Shown: piece after piece, positions 9,406 to 21,399 of the stretch | How the letters are laid out: every line of letters starts with the position of its first letter | Position numbering within the stretch: position 1 is the stretch's first letter | DNA from: Cloeon dipterum | Taxonomy: Eukaryota; Arthropoda; Insecta; Ephemeroptera; Baetidae | Assembly (NCBI RefSeq): GCF_949628265.1 | Contig: NC_088789.1 | Span: 35,705,883 to 35,769,882, forward strand | Length of the DNA stretch: 64,000 nt | Direction: 5' to 3' | Notes under the pieces: model-generated | What the model saw: the letters and a program-made list of their open reading frames with translations, nothing else | Told to the model about the DNA's origin: nothing | Databases searched by the model: none | Made by a program: the position numbers and the translations under genes

Positions 9406-9973
9406 TACCCTGCGAAAAATCTTCATTAGCCAATAATACCAATGATAATTTAATCATAAGCATTATTGGAATAATGTTAATAAATGATGAATAAAAAATG
9501 ATTGCAACACAATGTTGCGGTAATATTAAAAAAATAATGAAAAACAAATGTAAATAAGTTATTATCTTAATCTTGTTTTAATATTACACCAATGTTAATT
9601 CAATGATATCAGTGCGCATGCGTGAATGCGTGCGCATCCATGAGTCGCACACTCTGCTACTCCGTCCGCCATCACCGCATCAAGAAACAAACACTGAACG
9701 GCTAACGGCTACGCTTCGCGCAATTTTCGTTTTGTTCTTCGTTCTGCGAGTCGTTTGTCTGCTCTTAAGAGTTTAAAATACACCCATGTAAGGATCCTTG
9801 ATGTTATCAACACACGCACCGTTCAGCAAATATTACAGGTAATGAGAATTATTCGTTTTTTACTTTGTTTTCATTCCAATTCGCGGTTTCAAATTTTTAC
9901 TGCTGCACGCAGTGAGAAAACGAGCCGTAACTTTGATACAACATCGAATTTTGATGCAATTTTTCGTTGACAG

Positions 9974-10166
9974 GCCGGGCGAGGATGGCTTCGACCCTGT
10001 GGAGCAGACGATGAACGAGCTGGAAGAGGGACAAGGACAATGCGCGGCTGGACAAGAAGATGGCGAAGTTCGTCGGCTTTGAGCCGGGCCACTTTTCACG
10101 TCGCCGCCTGGTGCCCAAGGACATCCACGACCCGCACCCGTTTACCTTGTGGACTTTCTCCTCATG
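9974..10166 (+). pseudogene. Captured coding-like fragment inside the TIR element
   Basis: A GTTGACAG acceptor-like sequence precedes a GC-rich stretch with codon-like character, very unlike the AT-rich element around it. It reads PGEDGFDPVEQTMNELEE and then, after a one-base frameshift, DKDNARLDKKMAKFVGFEPG with a further open stretch rich in Arg, Pro and His. I do not recognise the parent gene. A host exon captured by the transposon is the simplest explanation, and the frameshift argues it is no longer coding. Confidence 0.4.
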
Positions 10167-10724
10167 TTGCTGCCCTAATCGTCTTTTCTGATCGAGAACT
10201 ACCCTAGCTCCATGAACATCCACCCTCCACGAAAGTGGCCCCACGTACCGCCACACCAAACTACTTTGGAACTCAAAATAATTAATTTTATGTCCTTGCG
10301 TCATGCGTTCATGCAGAATTGCATTTGTATTCACCCGGTATTTTTCTCCACTGGTTTTTAACTGCTGTTTGAGCAACTCAATTTTTACCAATTTATTGCG
10401 CATTAAATTGACTTTTGTCATTTCCTCCTAGGTATTAATATTATATAAAATTAGAGGTCGGAGTGGTCAAAATTTACAAGTAGATATTTCCTTTTAAATT
10501 TTCATTTGCCTCAATTTCTCAATAAATTTATCTCAGACAATTTTTCTAGTCGCATGAACAATTTAGAAAAATATTGAAAACTTAAGTGAAAACATGGCCT
10601 GCAAGAGACTGGTGAAAATCGATAAAAAAAAACCTTATTGCTACCACTTCACTGCATTTTTTTTAATTTGGGCGTTTTGGAACCTTTGGTCCTTGACTTA
10701 AAAAATATTAATGACTTTTATGAG

Positions 10725-11149
10725 CACTGGCACCAAAAAGGGCGGTCAGAAATTGATGAGGTACTTGTCATGTGTGGTAATGGCCTGAACTTTATATTAT
10801 ACAGAGCCGCCATTATTGTTTCCCATTTTTGTCACTGTCAATGCGGCCCGTCGGGCCGAACGATTTGACAAAATCAAAAGTGGCACTCTAATTAAAATTA
10901 ATTTTGCATTTAAATTTTTCAAAATTCGTTAATAACAAAGCTAGAACTGACAGTTATTATTAAATGCCAAATTAATTTTAATTAGTGTGTCACTTTTGAG
11001 TTTGTCGAATCGTTCGGCCCGACGGGCCGCATTGACAGTGACAAAAATGGGAAACAATAATGGCCGCTCTGTATAATATAAAGTTCAGGCCATCAGCACA
11101 CATGACAAGTCCCTCATCAATTTCTGACCACCCCTTATTCATGCCAGTG
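10725..11149. repeat. Inverted-repeat (foldback) segment nested in the TIR element
   Basis: Left arm from CACTGGCA at 10725 and right arm ending TGCCAGTG at 11149. Long internal matches include CGGCCCGTCGGGCCGAACGA against its reverse complement at about 11013-11032, around a short AT-rich centre near 10910-10960. No clear target duplication was found next to CACTGGCA. It could be a separate foldback element or part of the host element's structure. Confidence 0.6.
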
Positions 11150-11691
11150 TCGACGTCGCTCTGTGTCCCGACAGGACGACGATTTGACTAAGTGGCCAAC
11201 ATGTATTATGTAGTGCTGATTTTAAGTATTTCCCTACTTAAACCCAACGACTTTGTCTCAATCCATGCTGTGCACTTCAATGTATATTGTAAAACTAGAA
11301 TGCTGTGACTAGAGAGAAACCCAACTGTTTTATGTGAAATGACGTATAAATAATTTTTTATAAGTTATATAACTCTTGTGTGACTTATAAGTGTTACAAA
11401 AATTTGTCTAGATATAATAAAAAAATAAAATAATTAAATTAAACTATGTATCTCATTCAGAAAACCCCTAATTACCAATATTCTACGGAAATTAGGACAT
11501 CATTTAATTTCCATTTGAAATTAATAATAACGCAATGATAGTGGCCAATATTGGTGCCAATATTAGAACAATATTGAAAAAAGTCACATTTTCACATTGA
11601 TATAACATTAGACGCCAATATTAAAACAATAATGGTTATTGGGAAATAATGTTACCCTAATATTAAAACAATGAAGATTTTTCGCAGGGTA

Positions 11692-12499
11692 GGAGAACTG
11701 TTTGTACAGTATATATAGCTATTATATTTTTTGAAATTGAACTCTTTAACCAATAAGATTGCCTTGATAGCAATAAATAACAAGTGAGAATAAACATAAT
11801 TATCAGCCAACAATAAAAGGAAGGCACACATAAATTTCAAGCACACGTAGAAAAATAAAAAAACTGATAATAAAGCAATTCATGTCTCGACTAAAACACG
11901 GAGGGTAAAATCAAGGGGTGCGCGTTGACTATTTGGACTTATGGTAGTTCGGGGGGTTGATACGCCACCCCTCGAAAACCCCTGACCAAAAAATTCAAAT
12001 CATGAGGGTGATTTCTTTTATAAATCGAAAAAGTTTTAAATTGGTGATAATTTATTTCGATGTGAATAGAATCTGGAAAACTCACCGATGCCTTGAATTT
12101 TGTTCCTCTATAGGTCCTACTCGGTATTAAGCAAACTCACCCACGATCCTTCTTTTAAAAAGGCCAAGGCTAGCTTCTTACCGCCTTTTAAGATTGATCG
12201 TGCCAAAATGTCATATTAAATAATTATTTTGCAGTCCCTAAATGCACAATAAAAGAAAAAAATTTATAAGCCTAGAAAATGCAGTGTTCCCAGTTGGTAA
12301 CCTATCCAAGTACTGCGATTGAACTCAATGCTACTACTTACCTTCGCGGTACTCTTGCTATTTCCAATTTTTTTGCAACGTATTTTATTAATACTTCATA
12401 AACCCAATTGAATTGCCAATTTTAAAAAAATTGAAAATAATAAAAAGTTAAACGTTTTTCATTAACTTTGCTGGTTGGTCTTTAAATTCTTAAAAAATC
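11692..12499. repeat. R4 repeat copy and AT-rich spacer
   Basis: From about 11890 this matches 37150-37440 (shared GGAGGGTAAAATCAAGGGGTG). From about 12080 it matches 27240-27300, 41790-41830 and 43860-43920 (shared CTCACCGATGCCTTGAATTT). A following GCTAGCTTCTTACCGCC block also recurs at 27460, 42070 and 44075. No coding frame is seen. 11692-11890 is AT-rich with nothing recognisable. Confidence 0.5.
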
Positions 12500-12775
12500 G
12501 CTCTGTATTGGCACTAGCGTATATTGTTAGTGGGTGAAACCTCAGACAAAAGTTGAAGTCTCAAACTATATTTACCAGTGTGGAATGGAGTGGGTGCGCT
12601 GGCGTCCTCTCTCGAGGGAGCGCGGAGATGCCACGCGAATTCACTCACTCGGCTCTGACTCACGAAAAATGAGCAGCCGCAACGCAAAGTGGCCTGCTGC
12701 CTTTCGCGGATCCGCCCTGAGTTGTGACGCTCCCAGTCGGGCAAAGTGCGGCACCGACGCAACCTAATTGTAAGA
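12500..12775. repeat. R1 repeat copy
   Basis: Family core: CACGAAAAATGAGCAGCCGC followed by AACGCAAAGTGGCCTGCTGCC. Other copies lie at about 27690-27970, 39330-39680, 44300-44590, 56310-56585 and 57435-57740, with shorter cores at 37970-38025, 53560-53620 and 59845-59905. A preceding TTTGGCACTAG-type block is shared, also at 60770. Frames through it are open in places but not the same frame in all copies, so I treat it as a non-coding repeat. Confidence 0.6.
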
Positions 12776-13220
12776 CAGAAAAAGGCGAAATGGTTTATTA
12801 AAGTAAAAAAAATGCAGTTCAGAAGAATTTGTAAAGTTAAGCATTGGAGAGAAACCGAGCCAAAATAACCCTAAGAATTGTATTTTTAGTCAGAATTAAT
12901 TAGAGTCTTCTTTTATTTCTAGACAAGAGACCTGGAAATTTAATGTTGATCGTATTTCGACTTTTCTAACAAATTATAAATCGCACAGTTCGTGCCGATT
13001 GGAAGACTTGCAAGGAGAGAAAATATATATTCTGGTGTGGTAACAACTGAACTTAAACTCTTTCTTAGAGAGGCAAGCTGATGGCAAAACAGGCAATTGA
13101 ATAATTTATTTAATCGCATACAAATTACCCTCGGTATTTTTAAAATACATATATTTTTGAATGAAATATTTATTAAACACCAAAAGGTGTACAACAGACA
13201 TAAAATACAGAGTAATTAAA
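12776..13220. other. Spacer, decayed relative of the 28080-28200 flank
   Basis: The block around 12930-13010 (GACCTGGAAATTTAATGTTG, then GTTCGTGCCGATTGGAAG) is a diverged copy of the sequence that leads into the receptor 3' flank at 28110-28200 and 44740-44830, and also resembles 59940-60030. The string AGGCAAGCTGATGGCAAAAC at about 13072 recurs at 15787, 26014 (variant) and 59772 (variant). No gene is seen. Confidence 0.4.
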
Positions 13221-13965
13221 TCACATATCAATGCTCGTTTTTGCTTTGGCGGCTTGGCACAACGTCAGATTGTTCTTAACACATTCAAAAAAATGGTAAA
13301 AGTTAATTTGTTTAATATCACAGAATTTGCACTCGCAGTCCTCACTCGCGCAGGAGTGATAGGTCAATTTATTACAGATCAAATAGTGAAAACCGTGACA
13401 AGCGTGTCTCGTGAACATATGTCTGTTAATAAACATGGCTCCCTTCCAATTTTGGTTGACAATGGCGGGGGTGACGAAAAACCCCGGGTCGATTTCGGAG
13501 GCCTTAAAATCCTGGTTAGCCATGAACTTTTTAAATGAATCAGTCTCCGGCAGTGAAAATCTCGTTTGCAATTCTTTTACAAGGAAATCAGTGTCTGCTA
13601 ATTTATATGTCAGCCTGGATTTCATTAATTTGGATACGGAAAGAGCTCTTTTTAGAAATCTTGATTTGGAGGATTCTAATTTATTAAAGTCTTTGAGATT
13701 TAAAAATGGCCAAATCGCCTCTATTCCGTAACTTGCGATTGGAGCTATTGCAAGATTGAAAAGTTTCAAAGCAGTGCTGACTGATGATCTGGGGAGAGAG
13801 TTTAGTTTGGAGGTGGCTAGAATTGAAGCTCTCACTTTTTTCTCAATATGTTTAGAAAAAGAAATTCCGGAAGACTGAAACGTTACTCCTAAATAGGTAA
13901 ATTCGGTGACGAAATCGACGACCTCATTTCTCACTACTAATTTGTCAGTTTGCTTCAGCCTCTAT
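13221..13965 (-). pseudogene. 5'-truncated LINE, reverse-transcriptase C-terminal fragment
   Basis: The minus-strand frame (about 247 aa from the first readable codon near 13964) begins in the RT thumb region with TEFTYLGVTFQSSG and continues HIEKKVRASI. It ends with a Cys/His-rich segment (CHGFHYLICNK, then CECKFCD and HFFEC) like the C-terminal zinc-knuckle region of jockey/CR1-type non-LTR elements. The catalytic palm with its FADD-type motif is absent, so this is a 5'-truncated dead copy. There is no start codon near the open end. Confidence 0.75.
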
Positions 13966-14699
13966 ATATTTTTGCTCTTTTTATCCGTGTCGTCAGATCG
14001 GGAAGGGCGCGCACTGCACTGGCACGAATGCTGAATTCCGAGTGCGAATATCACCGCGAACGGATATCATTATCTCACCAGGCCGCACATTTCAGGGACC
14101 CAGCCCACTCGAGGGCCACTTGCCTCCGTACCGAGGACTTTTTTTTTTGATTCGCTAGACATTCGTGTCCCGTGAAGCCAAATCACAAAAATGCTGGAAA
14201 GGTGCAAAAGCAGCCCGTTGAGCAATTCGAGCATTTCGAGTCACTAAACTAACCACTTTTTGCCATCTCTGACGCATTGGGTAGCCAGAATTAGATCTCC
14301 CAACTGCTCAAATACCTCCCGTTGCTTTGACACTCCCGAGAATGCCGCTGAACAATGCGAGCCAACGGGCTGGTTTTATCAATATTATTACTTGAAATTG
14401 TTCCAACACATAGAATACAGGATCGGTTCACGCTTTGGGGCCCGAAAGGGGCGGGGGGTTTGGGAGTGGGATGTCTGCCAGTGCCAATGCTGCGACGGCT
14501 TCGACACTCGTCAAAATTCCGTAACTTTGCGAGCCAACGGGCTGGTTCAAGATCTACAAAGGCGCTGGAGGCCCTAGTGCTTCAAACCTTGAACCTGCTC
14601 TGGTTTTCGGTTAAAAATAATTAATTGGCAAGTGAAGGAGCAAAGAAGAAGTAGAAGAAAGAAAAGTCGAATTTCCTGCTGGATTTTCAAAGGTTTCAA
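13966..14699. repeat. R6 repeat copies and spacer
   Basis: Two R6 units (about 14285-14375 and 14480-14550) share GCGAGCCAACGGGCTGG after a CTTTGACACTC-type or CTTCGACACTC-type block. Related units lie at about 23795-23850, 25870-25950 and 59525-59630. The remaining sequence contains no gene I can support. Confidence 0.45.
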
Positions 14700-16440
14700 C
14701 TATAAAATTGTCAGCAGGCCCACTTGGGTTTCGGTTTAATTTCAAAACTGATGACTGGAAAATAATTTTCCTTGACACGCACGATTAATTAAGGCACTTT
14801 TTGGTATATATTTCGGCACAAAAATGATAAACTGAAAAATGTGCCGATTATTCACTCTCCTCGAGCCATCAATGCCTGCTGTTGGTCGGCGAAACCGGTG
14901 ACGCCGCGCGTGCAAGGAAAGTGTTAGTTGCTTCATTCTCTCGCGCTTTGCCTCTCTGCTCTTAATGCGCGGTGCCAGTGGTCTTTTTTGAACTGATGCG
15001 GGCTCGGAAGGGCCATTCTGTGCTTCATTTTAAGTAGTTCGATTCCCAATTTTGGCCATCTAATTGTTCTAATCACGCCGCGATAATCATTTATTTTATT
15101 TTTACTTTTGCCATTGCTAAAAAGGGTCAAAAGCTGCGGAAAATTAAATACACTTTTTTAATACGTTAGCTCAGTGATATATTGTTTAAGTAATAACACA
15201 TTGACCTTAATTTTATTTGCTGGCCCAGTCCGACATAAAAATAGCTCGCCATCATTGTAATGGCAGTGACGCAAACGTAGACTTTAAACAAAGTCTAGCT
15301 TTTGCTCTGTTGCCAAGCCAGAAGCCCTCACGGCCGCGTTTATTTTTTTCCTTGCAGAAAAAAATATAACCACCGCATTGCAAAGAGGATTTTCGGCCTT
15401 GTACTGTTCATAAATTGATTGAAAATTTTTGAACGTTTGAAGTTTAGTTTTTAAATTTGGGTTTCATTTTCTTCAGGCACAATTTTGGAATAACGCGTCC
15501 TGTCCACGGACAAAATATTTGCCGGGTCCTTTTAGCAAAAAAAGTTATTGGGCGACTGACTGTCTTTGGTGCGAGAGGTCGCAACCCTTTCCTCGTGGCA
15601 GTCTCTCCGGCACTCTTTTCCTTTTTGCTGCACTCTGCACGCACTATTTTACACTCGCAGCTCGCGCGGCGCGAATTATTAGAAATAAATGGACAAGGGG
15701 ATAATATGCACGTTATGGGAATCACAATTATTATTGCCTAATTTACAACAAATTCATTAAACCTTTGTTTCCCAAAGTGCGCAGGGAGAGGCAAGCTGAC
15801 GGCAAAACATGCATTATATATCAGTGGCCGCGAATAAAAATTAATTTATTTGCAGCGCGACGCAAAATAGCATCCAAATGTTAGACTTTCCTGCGCGGCG
15901 ATGTCACGGCGGGATAATAAATTCCAAGGCCAGCTCTATCAGACGGACAATTTTGCAAGTCGGACCCAATATATGAAAAGTGTAACACATTTTTTGGGAA
16001 AAAATCAATAAATTGGTTCCGTCCGAACGCTATTTAAAAATCAAGCGACTTATGTGCGCGTGCCCCCTTTTTTCTCTTGCTTTTATTTGAAATATAGCAA
16101 CGAGTCAGACTTTTTATCGCTGCCTGTGTGTTTATCCGAGTCAATTGTTTCGTGGCCGAGCAACTTCCCTCTCGCGGCGACTCGTCTCAATAAAAAACCA
16201 AGCCGCCGGAATAAAAAGCACTCGCATTTTTTTTAATTATTCCGCTGGGACAGTCTTAACCTCTTTAAAAGAGCGTCCCTTTGCCTGTTTGCATCCGAAC
16301 TCTGCGGTTCTAAATGAAACAAAAAAAGTGGCCGATTGTTGTGATAGGCCAAACAATTTCCAACTCTATTTTTTACATTTTAAAGTTCATCTCAGGTGGC
16401 AAGAGCAGCAAAGGGTGTATGGAGCCATTTTTTTTTAAGA
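14700..16440. repeat. Duplicated intergenic module, copy 1
   Basis: Segments here run in the same order as 22400-24310: a CTCTTAATGCGCGGTGCC-like block, a TGGCCCAG-C-TGACA block with the following AAAGTCTAGC, a GAAGTTTAGTTTTTAAATTTG block, and ATGTTAGACTTTCCTG followed by a GATGTC block. No long conserved coding frame is present. It is an old, diverged duplication. About 16050-16200 resembles R2. Confidence 0.5.
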
Positions 16441-17289
16441 GAGGAGAGAAGTGATAAAAGCGTGTTGCAGTCGGATTTTGGCGGATTGCGCGAGTGAATT
16501 ACCCGCTGTGTCGATTGATATATAACAAGCATTTCTCACAGATGAAATGAAATTTGCTCTCGCTCTCCTTGCTTAAAAATAATAGACAAGTGCAAAAACT
16601 TGACGCGACACGAATTGCAAAGACAAAAAACTCTCCCTGTGGAAGCGAGCAGCTGCGGCTTCGCGATAATTTCTCCGCGAAGGAGCTGCGGGAGAGCCGG
16701 AAACCGAGACCAATTCGGCGCGAGCCAAATAGACAAACGTAGAGTTGCTTTATTTCTTTCTAAATTTGCCAGCCCTCCCGGTGAACCCCAGTTTGCAATT
16801 AATAATTTGTGAAGAGCCAAAAATATTCACGAGCTGATTTGAAGCAGGATTTCCTTGGACAGAGGCGGAAAAATGCGTCGTGAATAACAGAAGTGTTGGT
16901 GCATCTCGGCCAGCCTTATTATTTCTCTTATAGTTTGGTAATTTGGGCGATAATTGTATTTACTGTCGGCATGATCACCGCAAACGGCTTTTTTAATTGT
17001 TTTTAATTGTACTGTCCCTCTAGAAATTGTTGCAAAAAGCCAGAATCAGACCATTTTTTCTGCACAAATTCAGCCGAAAATAAAAAATGAATACTTGCAG
17101 CCTATTTGCTGTGCCTCGATCTTTTCAAACGCGCGCAATAACTTCATCTAAAAGTGAGACATTCATTTGGTTACGTCACGGCCCTAGGGGAACCCATTGC
17201 ATTGAAAAAAAACTGTTTTTTTTGTGGCTTTTTCTGCCATTTAACGTATTTTTGCGAAACACATGCATTTTTATAAAAGATAAAAATTC
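16441..17289. repeat. R3 repeat, copy 1, with spacer
   Basis: About 16555-16830 matches 21470-21760 closely, including AAAAAACTCTCC, GAGCAGCTGCGGCTTCG and GCCAGCCCTCCC stretches. The matching region includes short inverted repeats around GCTGCGG. The frames are not conserved between copies. From 16840 to 17289 I see nothing recognisable. Confidence 0.5.
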
Positions 17290-18260
17290 TCATGATTGAT
17301 GACCAAAAAAGGGATTTTACAAAATTTTGCAAACCCCGAAAAGTTCACATTTCGCGCTAAAAAAATGCCAAAAATGATGTAAAATTGCGGTTTGTCTTTT
17401 AGTGAAACCGCAGTGGCTTATACACTGATTTTTAATGAGCTGGATGATATCAGAAACGTCCAACTGGGCTGTTTGGACGTTGATCAGCTGACCAGCCAAA
17501 TTTCGTGAAAAAATCTCGAACAAAAAAAGAATCGAATTTTTCCTGGAATTTTAACTGCAAGTCAAAAACCACGCCGTACCCGCTTCTGAACATTGGAAAA
17601 AGCTGTTCTGAAATACTTTTGCTGCTTTTCTGCTGCGAAATGGCTAAAAGCACCTCTCAGTATCGGACGAAAAACACTGAATTATTCAGCCTGAGATAAT
17701 TACTCCCTTTCAATGTGATTTGATAAGATTCTTGTAAAACTATTTTTGCCTGATTTCCAAAATACCTCTGGATAAAATTGGAAACGAGTTTATTATATGA
17801 ATAATTTTTTTAAAATCTCTTCGCAAAATACTGCCTTGAAAACCGGTCCTAATTTTTTTTAAACCGTCCGAGACCAACATTTTCATCTTAAATATTAATC
17901 AAAAATTAAAAAAGTGGACTATTTCATTTTCTGAAAAATGATTCTCATCTGATTAAAACTTTTGCGTGGTGCAACACGCAACGTTTTTTTTTCTAATTAA
18001 TTTTTATGGCTGAGGTGACCGCAGCTGGCTTCCCTCTCTCGGCGCCGCGATTTTATTAAAAACACAAACGCCGAATCGTGCAATCGCAACATTTTTTATG
18101 GAAGATTAAAAATTGCCATGATGGATGACCAAAAAAAGGGATTTTACAAAATCCGTATAAAAGCCACTGGTTCAGACTTCGCCAATTTCAACCCCGAAAA
18201 GTTCACATTTCGCGCTAAAAAAATCGGAAATTATGGAAAATTGCGATTTCAACTGATTTT
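17290..18260. repeat. Local duplicate pair in AT-rich spacer
   Basis: About 17290-17395 and 18115-18255 are diverged copies, sharing GATGACCAAAAAA, GGGATTTTACAAAAT and CCCCGAAAAGTTCACATTTC. The second copy carries an insertion of about 40 bp. The sequence between and around them shows no gene. Confidence 0.5.
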
Positions 18261-19354
18261 TAAAAATCCCTAATTTTGTTCATCCGTCGTGTGAAACTTG
18301 GAATTTCAATAAAATTGCATGTGTTTCGGAAAAATGTTGAAGAAGCCGCAAAAGAGTTTTGCTATGCAGTGTGGTTTTTTTCGAACCCTGCACTGGTTTC
18401 ACCAAGAGACCGAAAACTTAATCTCTCATCGTAATTTTCCGAAATGTCTGACTTTTGTTACACGAAATATAATATAGCTCTTCAGAGGGTTCAGTTGTTT
18501 TTCGCGCAAAAAAGCAGTGGTGCATTTTTGCGCATTCCACAATTGGCTTCTTTTCCAAATTTGATTGATAGAAGCACTGCTTACTTGTACAAAAATCGAA
18601 AACTTAGTTATTAACGGACCAAAAACAACAGAATCTCCTCTCTCTATATGCTGCAGAGTTGAATTGGCAGCGTAAAAAGTCGTTCTTATTTACTCTCTGT
18701 GTCAAAAGGAAAAAGGCTCTGCGTGCCCCGCTAAAAATACGTATCCGGAGTTAGTCTTTCAACCATCTGGTAGTGTTGTCAGGCAATGGTAGTGGTGCAA
18801 TCTCTCGCCGCGCTGAGCCACATTTATTATTATTTCGACATTAAAACTGCTTTTGAATAATAAATAATAAAAAGCTTTTAAAAAACCACACGGCTCCGGA
18901 AAATAAATATGGGCCGGAATTTTGTTTTTATTGAAGGAATGGTATTTAAAAATCAATCCTTTTGCTGCTCTCTAGTTATGCGTTATTAAAAATAATTCTA
19001 ATGCGGCAAAGAACTTACAGAAAGTGCCGAGTGAGAAAAGTGCAGCTCGTTCCTCTTTCCCTCTGGTTATGCTCTCGCTTTCAACTTATTTGCGCCTGCC
19101 TCCGTTTCTCTCTTGCTCTCCGGGAAGAGTCTGAGACTTTCTAATCTTCGAATCATAGCGGGACCATCAAATGAGCATGAATCATGCAGTTTTATGCTGT
19201 TTGCAACATTCTTAATACCGTCTAAATCCGACTTTTTCGAGGAAAAATTTCTTGAAAATTAATTAATATTTTTTTGCCTCGCACTTTCTAATTAATAGCG
19301 GCCACGCTCCGAGAAAATATAGGAATTTTTCCAATTTCGTCATTTTTGCAACTC
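18261..19354. repeat. Spacer with R2 repeat copy (about 18955-19145)
   Basis: R2 is a module with a pyrimidine-rich CTCTCTTGCTCTC core and a GTGCAGCTCGT-type block. Fuller copies lie at 20520-20820, 24580-24870, 26505-26775, 40715-41000 and 43135-43400. 18261-18950 shows nothing recognisable. Confidence 0.45.
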
Positions 19355-19640
19355 CAAATCTCGGGTTCTAATTTATTATCAGATTTGAAAACACTAACCA
19401 CCGTTGGACTTGCCTCGACCAGCCCTGGCCAGCTGAATGGTTTAGGGGGTGCTTAACTTCCACCCCTCTAAGATGCTAATTTTTTTACTTTTATCGAGGG
19501 GGTTGAAGTATAGCAACTTAGGAGTGGAGGGTAAGCATCCCTAAACCTTTCAGCTGGTCGGGGCAGGTCGAGACGAGTCCAATGGCGGGTAGATTTTTAA
19601 TTTCTGATGATTAGAACCGAAGACTTGGCTCTTCAATTTA
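19355..19640. repeat. Imperfect inverted repeat (hairpin)
   Basis: The left arm carries TTGGACTTGCCTCGACCAGC and GCTGAATGGTTTAGGG. The right arm carries the complementary CCCTAAACCTTTCAGCTGGT and GCAGGTCGAGACGAGTCCAA. The outer sequences around GGTTCTAAT and ATTAGAACC also pair. No transposase and no clear target duplication are seen. It is a candidate foldback element. Confidence 0.6.
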
Positions 19641-20519
19641 AGAGCGTTTTTAACAGTGAATACTTTTGCTGAAAGTGCAAAACGACGCGATTTTTCTCGT
19701 TACTTTAATACACGGGTGGAAGGGGGATGAGGGTTGATCACAATCAAAACATTTTTGCTATGCAGGGAAGATTAAGACGAAATGAATGGTATGCAGTATT
19801 TGCAATTCTGATTTGCGGTGTTGTAAAAATAGCGATATATTTGAAAAATTCCTATTTTCCTGCGTGCGCTGCTATTATTTAGAAAGCTTGAGGAAAACAT
19901 TCAAAGCACACCACTGGAGAGCTCGTTTAATTTCCTAGAGTATGCGATGCATGACATGTGAGGTTACAGATCAAATTCCGCAGTGAATCACGAATAAAAA
20001 AAATTAAAAGCGAACGCATGACGTCGCTTTGTTCTGTGCGCGGCGCCGAACGAGAACAGAATTTAGAATAGATTTCGTTAATTTCGTTTATCTTGCGTTT
20101 TTGCGAGAGTAGCTCTTGAATGCTATCAAATTCATGCAAGTTTCGGCACCCAGCCAACCAATAAAAAAGGATTTGACGTCTTTGGCTCTCATTGGCCAGC
20201 TGGAGTCTCGTCGGGTGACGGCAGAGGCGTGGCACGCGTGGAAAAGGAAAAACATTGCCTCGCCCATTTCGCCGTCTCTGGCTCACCGTGGAAAAACGCA
20301 AATAATAAATGTATATTTTCCATTGAATTTAAACATGGTCGAAAATGTAAATGAAAAAAATTGCCCAAAACCGTTTAAATGTATCCAAAATTATGTGTAA
20401 ATATAAACGATTATTTTCCCGAAAATAACCGTTTTAAATTCACAGCCCGAAATGTGACACGGCTTCGGAAAATAAATTTTGGCCGAAATTTTGTTCAAGT
20501 TGCAGCATAATACTGTTTG
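19641..20519. other. Spacer, nothing recognised
   Basis: No repeat of the families above and no convincing exon is seen. Short frames on both strands at 19930-20400 overlap each other and have no supporting features. Confidence 0.4.
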
Positions 20520-21399
20520 AAAATCAATCTTTTTTGCGCTTTCTGACTGGGCGAAATAAAAAATAATTCAGGTCCGGCAAGGAGATGCGAGAGCTGGAAA
20601 ACTTACCAAAACTGCTGGTTGTGAGTGAGAAAGGTGGGAAAGGTGAAGCGCATCCGCCCTTCCTTCTGCTTTGGCTTTGGCTGCGTCGGCTGGAGCAGAG
20701 CGCCTGCCTCCTTTCTTCTCTCGCGCGTCTCTCTGCGAAGAGTGACACTTTTCAGCGTTCATCCGAATCAGTTTGTCGGAGGTAACCGCAGCTTGCTTCC
20801 CTCTCTCGGCGCCGCGATATTTTTAAAAACGCAAACGCCGAATCGTGCAATCGCAGCCGAACACGCGACCTCTCATTTTCATAAACCAACTCATCCGCTC
20901 GACTTAAAAATACTCGAAAATTTGGGAGGCTCATTGTGGCTAGAACTTATAAACATTTTTCATCCACCTCCCAATCCCCGACAGTTCCTTTTTTATTTAT
21001 TCCGCTGTGACTTTCCTGACGATCTCTATTTAAAAGAACTTAACCCTTTGTTCACCATGGCGCACGTCCCAATTAGGCAAATAAAAATTTCTGCTAACTC
21101 AAACACAACCCTTCTGCATGCAAACTATGCTTCTAATTGCAAAATATTAAGCCATATTAAATGGTGAATAAATTTTTTTATTAAAGGTCCGAATTGATGC
21201 GTTTAAATTCCCATTTCTCGTCTTTTTCTTGTTGAAAAGCAGTTGCACATCCGCCGAATGTGGCTATCAAGACGAAATTTGCTTTTCCTTCGCTCGCACG
21301 ACCTCAGTTCTGGACGCTTTTAAAAAATCAAAATGCCGATTGTGATTGTTGCAGTCGGATTTTGGCGGATTGCAGGTGATAAGAATATCGGAACGATAA
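20520..21399. repeat. R2 repeat copy and decayed neighbours
   Basis: About 20520-20830 is a clear R2 copy. It is followed by a TCTCATTTTCATAAACCAACTC block that in other copies reads TCTCATTTTCGCAAACCAACTC (26805, 43429). The 180-aa plus-strand frame across 20625-21167 is interrupted or in a different frame in the other R2 copies, so I do not call it a gene. Confidence 0.5.

Larger units (their letters stand above)
9406..11691. mobile_element. 2.3-kb TIR element flanked by TA
   Basis: A 20-bp terminal inverted repeat, CCCTGCGAAAAATCTTCATT, starts at 9408 and appears inverted ending at 11689. Both ends are bordered by TA, consistent with a TA target duplication. Inside each end are AT-rich subterminal repeats containing TTTTAATATTA. 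No transposase frame is seen, so the element looks non-autonomous. It carries a coding-like segment (9974-10166) and a nested inverted repeat (10725-11149). The superfamily is uncertain: TA flanks suggest Tc1/mariner, but the termini are not diagnostic. Confidence 0.65.

Noticed and set aside
13161-13731. Plus-strand frames of 125 and 106 aa
   Set aside because: They are shadows of the LINE reverse-transcriptase fragment on the opposite strand, which has recognisable motifs.
20625-21167. 180-aa plus-strand frame
   Set aside because: It runs through an R2 repeat copy. Other R2 copies carry stops or frameshifts in the same frame, it has no domain signals, and it overlaps frames on the opposite strand.
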